Of a stretch of DNA of 10,671 bases, positions 6,962 to 10,671 are shown piece after piece. Source of the stretch: an uncultured Ruminococcus sp. (GTDB lineage: Bacteria > Bacillota > Clostridia > Oscillospirales > CAG-272); NCBI GenBank assembly GCA_902765885.1, contig CACXBN010000292.1:1-10671 (forward strand), given 5' to 3'. The notes below the pieces were generated by a model. The model was not told the origin of the DNA. It saw only the letters and a list, made by a program, of their open reading frames with translations, and searched no databases. The position numbers were made by a program, and so were the translations under genes. How positions within the stretch are numbered: the stretch's first letter is position 1; the number at the start of each line of letters is the position of its first letter.

Positions 6962-7023
6962 AGAGCAGGCTCTCATAAAATGTACTGGCGGAATATATTT
7001 TTCTGCAGTTGTTTTATGGGAGG
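6962..7023 (+). promoter_or_regulatory. Riboswitch expression platform hiding the folT ribosome site
   Basis: CTCTCATAAAA (6970-6980) can pair with TTTTATGGGAG (7012-7022), eleven continuous pairs with one wobble, which buries the GGGAGG Shine-Dalgarno (7018-7023) of folT. An alternative small hairpin, AGAG (6962-6965) with CTCT (6970-6973), uses the same 5' arm and could free the site. No terminator with a U-run occurs here; the T7 at 7024-7030 follows the SD directly before the start codon. Control is therefore probably at translation initiation. How P1 closure switches the two forms is not clear from sequence. Confidence 0.65.
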
Positions 7024-7030
7024 TTTTTTT

Positions 7031-7573
7031 ATGAAGAAAAATCATAAAACATTTACCCTGAGAAAACTTATAGTCTGTGCAATGCTTGCGGCACTGGCCA
7101 TTATTCTTGACCGGTTTGTTCCGATAACATTCACTGAATCACTGAAAGTCACGCTGACTTTTGTCCCGGTTGTGGTAGCAGCTTCATTCTACGGGCCGGT
7201 CGAGGGAGCGGTTGTATGGGGAATAGCGGATCTTCTCGGTGCACTAATGTTCCCGAGAGGGGCGTATTTTCCGGGGTTTACCGTGACTTCCGCGATTAAG
7301 GGGGCGCTGTTCGGCATCTTTCTGCACACACTCAGGGAAAAAATGCATGTTGTTCCGAGAGTCGCCATTCCTACCGTTATCAACAATTTCATAATAGGTC
7401 TGGTGATAGACACTTTCTGGATATCCATCCTATATGATTCAAATTCATACCTTGGATATTTTGTTTCCAGAATCCCGCAGTTTATTATCATTTCGGTGAT
7501 GAATGTTGTCATAATCATGATACTGGAAAAAATCTTGCCCTCTATAAAAAAATATGCACCGGAGGTTGGATGA
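7031..7573 (+). CDS. folT: ECF transporter folate S-component FolT
   Basis: A 180-residue integral membrane protein that binds folate and delivers it through the shared ECF energising module (EcfA, EcfA', EcfT, not in this window). About six hydrophobic segments are visible (near 11-28, 40-57, 58-74, 83-100, 110-132, 150-168). The first contains A17-x3-A21, the AxxxA motif that S-components use to dock on EcfT. The block LTFVPVVVAASFYGPVEGAVVWGIADLLGALMFP, read as several short motifs between 42 and 75, and GAYFPGFT (77-84) are typical of FolT; SRIPQ is at 146-150. I chose the ATG at 7031 because GGGAGG lies 7 bases upstream and the protein then begins MKKNHKTFTLRKL; an in-frame ATG at 6980 falls inside the regulatory helix and lacks a ribosome site. 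The upstream THF riboswitch independently supports folate as substrate. Confidence 0.94.
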   Translation: MKKNHKTFTLRKLIVCAMLAALAIILDRFVPITFTESLKVTLTFVPVVVAASFYGPVEGAVVWGIADLLGALMFPRGAYFPGFTVTSAIKGALFGIFLHTLREKMHVVPRVAIPTVINNFIIGLVIDTFWISILYDSNSYLGYFVSRIPQFIIISVMNVVIIMILEKILPSIKKYAPEVG

Positions 7574-7574
7574 G

Positions 7575-8879
7575 ATGGAATACAGGGAAGCAATCGAATA
7601 TATACATTCCATAGACTGGAGAGGAAGCAGACCGGGACTTGAAAGGATCACCGAACTGTGTGACATGCTCGGCAATCCCCAGAAAAATCTCAGGTTTATC
7701 CATATAGCCGGGACCAATGGGAAAGGGTCAACAGCAGCCATGATAGCATCGATCCTTAAATGTGCAGGGTACCGCGTCGGACTTTTCTCATCTCCATTTG
7801 TTGAAAAATTCAACGAGAGAATAGTTTATGACGGTGAGATGATATCTGATGAAGATCTCGCGTTTTTTACTGCAAAAGTCAGACAGTTTGCTGATACGAT
7901 GAAAGACGGCCCTACAGAATTTGAGCTGATAACAGCTATCGCATTTATGTACTACAGCAGCAAAAAATGTGACTTCGTCGTTCTGGAATGCGGACTTGGG
8001 GGAAGACTTGATTCCACGAATGTGGTTGATACATCAGTCTTGTCCATAATAACCGGTATTGCTATCGATCATGCGGAAATACTAGGCGACACAACAGAAA
8101 AAATAGCATTGGAAAAAGCCGGAATAATCAAAAAGGGCGTACCCGTCATTTACGGCGAAGTTGACGAGAACGCGAAAAAAGTCATAGAGAATACTGCATC
8201 TAATATGGGATCCGAGTGCACGGGTGTTCCGTATGACAAACTGCATGTCAGGAGTGAAACGCTGGACAAAACCGTGTTTGAATACATGGGAGAAACATAC
8301 GAGATCGTTCTTCACGGTACGTATCAGACCAGAAATGCGTGCATTGTTCTAGAGGCAGTGAGAAAACTGAAAGAACTGGGAATTTCGATTACATCTGATG
8401 CGGTTCACTCGGGACTGAAAAACGCAAGATGGAAGGCAAGGTTTGAAGTCATTTGCGAACAGCCTCTTGTCATATACGATGGTGCTCATAATATTCAGGG
8501 TATATCCGCTGCGATTGAAAGTATAAAAAAATACCTTTCGCCTCTTACACCTGACGGCAAAGTCAACATTCTCATGGGGGTCATGGCAGACAAGGAGTAT
8601 AGTGAGATGATACATTTGCTGACTCCTGTCACACGCAAGGCGTTTACAGTGACTCCAGGAAACAAAAGATCTCTCGCAGCCGGGAATGTAAGTCGGGAGT
8701 TCAGGGACAACAGGGTGAACGCTGTTCCGTATCTGAGACTGGATTACGGTGTCAGGTATGCTATGGCAGATGCATATAAGCATGAAGTGCCGCTTGTGTG
8801 CCTGGGATCGCTGTATATGTATTCTGATGTTAAGGTGTCGGTGAAAAGAGAAAAAGAAAAAAATAATAGTTACAGATAA
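7575..8879 (+). CDS. folC: Folylpolyglutamate synthase / dihydrofolate synthase
   Basis: A 434-residue cytoplasmic ligase of the Mur-ligase superfamily that adds glutamates to folates with ATP, which keeps them in the cell and improves their use as cofactors. The P-loop is GTNGKGST (46-53). SSPFVEKFNERI (72-83) is the folate loop, ECGLGGRLDSTN (138-149) holds the magnesium-binding glutamate, and IDHAEILGDTTEKIALEKAGIIK (164-186, in pieces) includes the lysine (K181) that is carbamylated in relatives. The C-terminal domain has W286 and YDGAHN (301-306). Length is normal. I start at ATG 7575, one base after the folT stop: GGAGG at 7561-7565 is 9 bases upstream, whereas the longer frame from 7554 lies before that site. 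Proximity to folT means uptake and trapping are made together. Whether it also has dihydrofolate synthase activity cannot be told; with an importer, polyglutamylation is the safer call. Confidence 0.95.
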   Translation: MEYREAIEYIHSIDWRGSRPGLERITELCDMLGNPQKNLRFIHIAGTNGKGSTAAMIASILKCAGYRVGLFSSPFVEKFNERIVYDGEMISDEDLAFFTAKVRQFADTMKDGPTEFELITAIAFMYYSSKKCDFVVLECGLGGRLDSTNVVDTSVLSIITGIAIDHAEILGDTTEKIALEKAGIIKKGVPVIYGEVDENAKKVIENTASNMGSECTGVPYDKLHVRSETLDKTVFEYMGETYEIVLHGTYQTRNACIVLEAVRKLKELGISITSDAVHSGLKNARWKARFEVICEQPLVIYDGAHNIQGISAAIESIKKYLSPLTPDGKVNILMGVMADKEYSEMIHLLTPVTRKAFTVTPGNKRSLAAGNVSREFRDNRVNAVPYLRLDYGVRYAMADAYKHEVPLVCLGSLYMYSDVKVSVKREKEKNNSYR

Positions 8880-9556
8880 TGAAAAGACTTGTTTTATTAC
8901 TTATAACCGTATCTGTCCTGCTGACCTCATGCTCGTTTTTTGACGGTGTTGCCGAGAAGCTGGGCTTTGATACATATGACTACATGGGAGAAAAAGTGAT
9001 ATCGGTTCTCCCGAATGACGGAGAAGAGGCTGAAACGGCACGTGATGTTTTGTCGGTTATAGTGTCTAATTCAGGAGTTCTCGAGACTTTTGATAATATG
9101 GCTGACGGAGTTAAGCTGTATTCCGACACCGTACTTGGGTATATGATTGCAACCGAATACGGCAAATACTCCGGCAACACGGACTTGATAAACAAAGCTG
9201 CAAAAGAATATCCGGAATACGGTGCGACTCTTCTTATTCCTCAAAAGGATTATGAAGCTATGATGTACCGCTATTTTGGCGGAGATGTCAAGATAACCAA
9301 CGGAGACACCACCAGATTCAAGTACATGTCCAGAATAAATGCATATTCCGCCACAGTTCTGCCGGAGCAGGGAAAATACAGCCCGAAAATAATTCATATA
9401 TCCGAAACAGAGCGTACATACAGGGTCAGATTCAAGCTTGTCAATCCTGAATTGGAAGAGGAACTGACTGATCCCGAATATTTTGCTCTTATTATAAAAA
9501 GAACTGACGGAACTTATTACATAAAAAAACTTCTTAATTCAGATGATGTGGATTAA
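8879..9556 (+). CDS. Small lipoprotein of unknown function
   Basis: I do not recognise a family. The 225-residue product begins with a short basic-hydrophobic signal peptide ending in the lipobox LTSC, so C18 should be lipidated and the rest lie outside the membrane. The mature part is mixed alpha/beta, soluble and rich in Tyr, Asp and Glu. Residues 40-110 look helical (an NDGEEAETARDVLSVIV-type stretch), and the C-terminal half has strand-like segments (ATLLIPQ, TYRVRFKLVN, YFALIIKR, TYYIKKLL). There are no Cys besides C18, no transmembrane segment and no repeats. The ATG overlaps the folC stop by one base (TAATG) and no Shine-Dalgarno is visible in the A-rich sequence before it, so expression probably depends on translational coupling to folC. 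Its place in a folate operon may be historical or functional; nothing in the protein itself points to folate. Confidence 0.8.
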   Translation: MKRLVLLLITVSVLLTSCSFFDGVAEKLGFDTYDYMGEKVISVLPNDGEEAETARDVLSVIVSNSGVLETFDNMADGVKLYSDTVLGYMIATEYGKYSGNTDLINKAAKEYPEYGATLLIPQKDYEAMMYRYFGGDVKITNGDTTRFKYMSRINAYSATVLPEQGKYSPKIIHISETERTYRVRFKLVNPELEEELTDPEYFALIIKRTDGTYYIKKLLNSDDVD

Positions 9557-9573
9557 TAACTGGAGGAAATAGG

Positions 9574-9843
9574 ATGAAAGCTGTCGTAACTGTCGTCGGA
9601 CGTGACACGGTCGGAATACTCGCAAAAGTCAGCACAGTGTGTGCTGAGCACAAGGCAAATATCATCGATGTGAGCCAGTCCGTAATGCAGGATCTGTTCA
9701 CTATGGTGATGCTCCTTGACATAACTGATATCAAATCGGATTTCACTGGCCTTCAGGAGGCACTTTTTGAACTTGGAAACAGCATAGGAATGAAAATCCA
9801 TGTGATGCATGAAGATATTTTCAATTCCATGCATAATATCTGA
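9574..9843 (+). CDS. ACT domain-containing protein, UPF0237 family
   Basis: An 89-residue protein made of one ACT domain, a small ligand-binding fold usually found in amino-acid-responsive regulators. The N-terminus has strand one MKAVVTVVG, then the glycine-containing ligand loop GRDTVGILAKVS (9-20) and a helix, followed by ANIIDVSQS and a third strand TMVMLLDIT. That covers the whole protein, so it must act as an oligomer or through a partner. Length and sequence fit the UPF0237 family, which is commonly encoded just before a UPF0210 gene, as it is here. GGAGG lies 7 bases before the ATG, and the gene starts 17 bases after the lipoprotein gene. The function of the pair has not been established to my knowledge; an amino-acid-binding regulatory subunit is the natural inference. 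Confidence 0.92.
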   Translation: MKAVVTVVGRDTVGILAKVSTVCAEHKANIIDVSQSVMQDLFTMVMLLDITDIKSDFTGLQEALFELGNSIGMKIHVMHEDIFNSMHNI

Positions 9844-9857
9844 GAAGGATCTTCAAA

Positions 9858-10671
9858 ATGCTGAACACAAAAAATATTCTTGAAACAATACGCATGATAG
9901 ATGAGGAAAACCTTGATATCAGAACTATAACAATGGGTATTTCTCTTCTCGACTGCGCCGACAGCGAAGCCGAGAGATCATGCGGCAAGATTTACGATAA
10001 AATCTGCAGACTTGCCGAGAAGCTGGTCCCGGTTGGAATAGAAATAGAAAAGACGTACGGTATCCCGATTATAAACAAGAGAATATCCGTGACACCCATA
10101 TCCATGCTGGTCGCAGCATCAGGCGGAGACCCAGTCATGTATGCAAGGACCTTGGAGAAGGCAGCGGTTACGGTAGGGGTCAATTTTATAGGAGGGTATT
10201 CAGCTCTCGTTCACAAAGGGTTTGCTGCCGGAGACAAAGAGCTTATTCACTCGATTCCGGAAGCTCTGGCCGTGACTGAAAGAGTATGCTCATCTGTGAA
10301 TATAGGATCCACAAAAGCGGGAATCAACATGGATGCCGTGAAACTTATGGGGCAAGTCATAAAAGATTCAGCTGCAGCCACCGCAGACAAAAATTGTATG
10401 GGAGCTGCAAAGATTGTTTTGTTCTGTAATGCGCCTGAAGACAATCCGTTTATGGCAGGAGCATTTCACGGAGTCGGTGAGCCTGACTGCGTTATAAATG
10501 TCGGAGTGTCAGGACCGGGAGCCGTGAGAAGTGCACTGAAAAAATGCCCCGACGGAGATCTGACTGAAGTTGCGGATGTAATCAAAAAAACCGCTTTTAA
10601 GATCACAAGAATGGGACAGCTTGTCGGAAAAGCAGCATCAGAAAAACTCAGCGTACCGTTCGGTATTGTGG
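9858..10671 (+). CDS. UPF0210 / DUF711 (PFL-family) protein, C-terminus cut by window edge
   Basis: The first 271 codons of a protein whose family is about 450 residues long. Recognisable blocks are RTITMGISLLDC (22-33), the segment ISVTPISML (76-84), VNFIGGYSALVHKG (108-121), SVNIGSTKAGINMDAV (146-161), and FHGVGEPDCVINVGVSGPG (203-221), all typical of UPF0210/DUF711. No signal peptide or membrane segment is seen, so it should be cytoplasmic. The ATG at 9858 has AAGGA 8 bases upstream and begins 14 bases after the ACT-domain gene. Despite the PFL label used in databases, I see no evidence in this part for glycyl-radical chemistry. Biochemical function is unknown; the conserved pairing with the UPF0237 protein suggests the ACT domain senses a ligand for it. 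No frame break occurs up to the edge. Confidence 0.93.
   Translation, partial: MLNTKNILETIRMIDEENLDIRTITMGISLLDCADSEAERSCGKIYDKICRLAEKLVPVGIEIEKTYGIPIINKRISVTPISMLVAASGGDPVMYARTLEKAAVTVGVNFIGGYSALVHKGFAAGDKELIHSIPEALAVTERVCSSVNIGSTKAGINMDAVKLMGQVIKDSAAATADKNCMGAAKIVLFCNAPEDNPFMAGAFHGVGEPDCVINVGVSGPGAVRSALKKCPDGDLTEVADVIKKTAFKITRMGQLVGKAASEKLSVPFGIV

Noticed and set aside
6980..7030. Upstream in-frame ATG at 6980 as folT start
   Set aside because: It lies inside the regulatory helix, has no ribosome site, and adds 17 residues not typical of FolT; the ATG at 7031 follows GGGAGG at good spacing.
7554..7574. Upstream ATG at 7554 as folC start
   Set aside because: It lies inside folT and before the GGAGG site at 7561-7565; the ATG at 7575 fits the family N-terminus and spacing.
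8349..8783. 144-codon minus-strand open frame
   Set aside because: It lies wholly antisense within folC, whose motifs continue through the region, and its product resembles no family.

Overview
The window looks like a chromosomal segment from a low-to-mid GC Gram-positive anaerobe, probably of class Clostridia. The clues are an HPr kinase/phosphorylase, an ECF-type folate S-component behind a tetrahydrofolate (THF) riboswitch, lipoproteins with Gram-positive lipoboxes, strong Shine-Dalgarno sites, and a clostridial-type sugar kinase beside araA. No genus can be named from the sequence alone. I see no mobile elements, CRISPR arrays, tRNA or rRNA.

Left half (minus strand, 1-5660): five tightly packed genes read leftwards. 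In transcription order they are a parvulin/PrsA-like lipoprotein (5660-4641), a membrane-anchored protein of unknown function with a TIM-barrel-like core and an acidic tail (4614-3349, TTG start), a YfcE/MJ0936-type metallophosphoesterase (3324-2833), an FGGY-family kinase probably acting on L-ribulose (2836-1262), and L-arabinose isomerase (1248 to beyond position 1, so its C-terminus is missing). Gaps are at most 26 bases and one junction overlaps by 4 bases, so they can form one operon. The last two genes would carry out the first two steps of L-arabinose breakdown, arabinose to ribulose to ribulose-5-phosphate.

Centre (5661-5795): a 135-base divergent control region. A good sigma-A promoter for hprK (5722-5750) and one for the leftward operon (5769-5741) overlap at their -10 elements. 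A perfect 14-bp palindrome sits at the hprK start point, and an imperfect inverted repeat overlaps the hprK -35. HprK phosphorylates HPr at Ser-46 and so governs carbon catabolite repression; here it is divergent from an operon that contains arabinose genes.

Right half (plus strand, 5796-10671): hprK is followed by a 290-base gap holding an extended -10 promoter, a well-formed THF riboswitch aptamer (about 6859-6953) and a downstream helix able to hide the folT Shine-Dalgarno. Then come folT (folate uptake), folC (folylpolyglutamate synthase, which traps folate in the cell), a small lipoprotein of unknown function starting inside the folC stop codon, an ACT-domain protein (UPF0237) and the start of a UPF0210/DUF711 protein that runs off the right edge. 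Import and retention of folate are thus under one folate-sensing leader.

The points most worth following up are the parvulin-like protein lacking both usual active-site histidines, the overlapping divergent promoters with their palindrome, the SD-sequestering helix of the riboswitch, and arabinose genes sitting behind cell-envelope genes without a visible promoter of their own.
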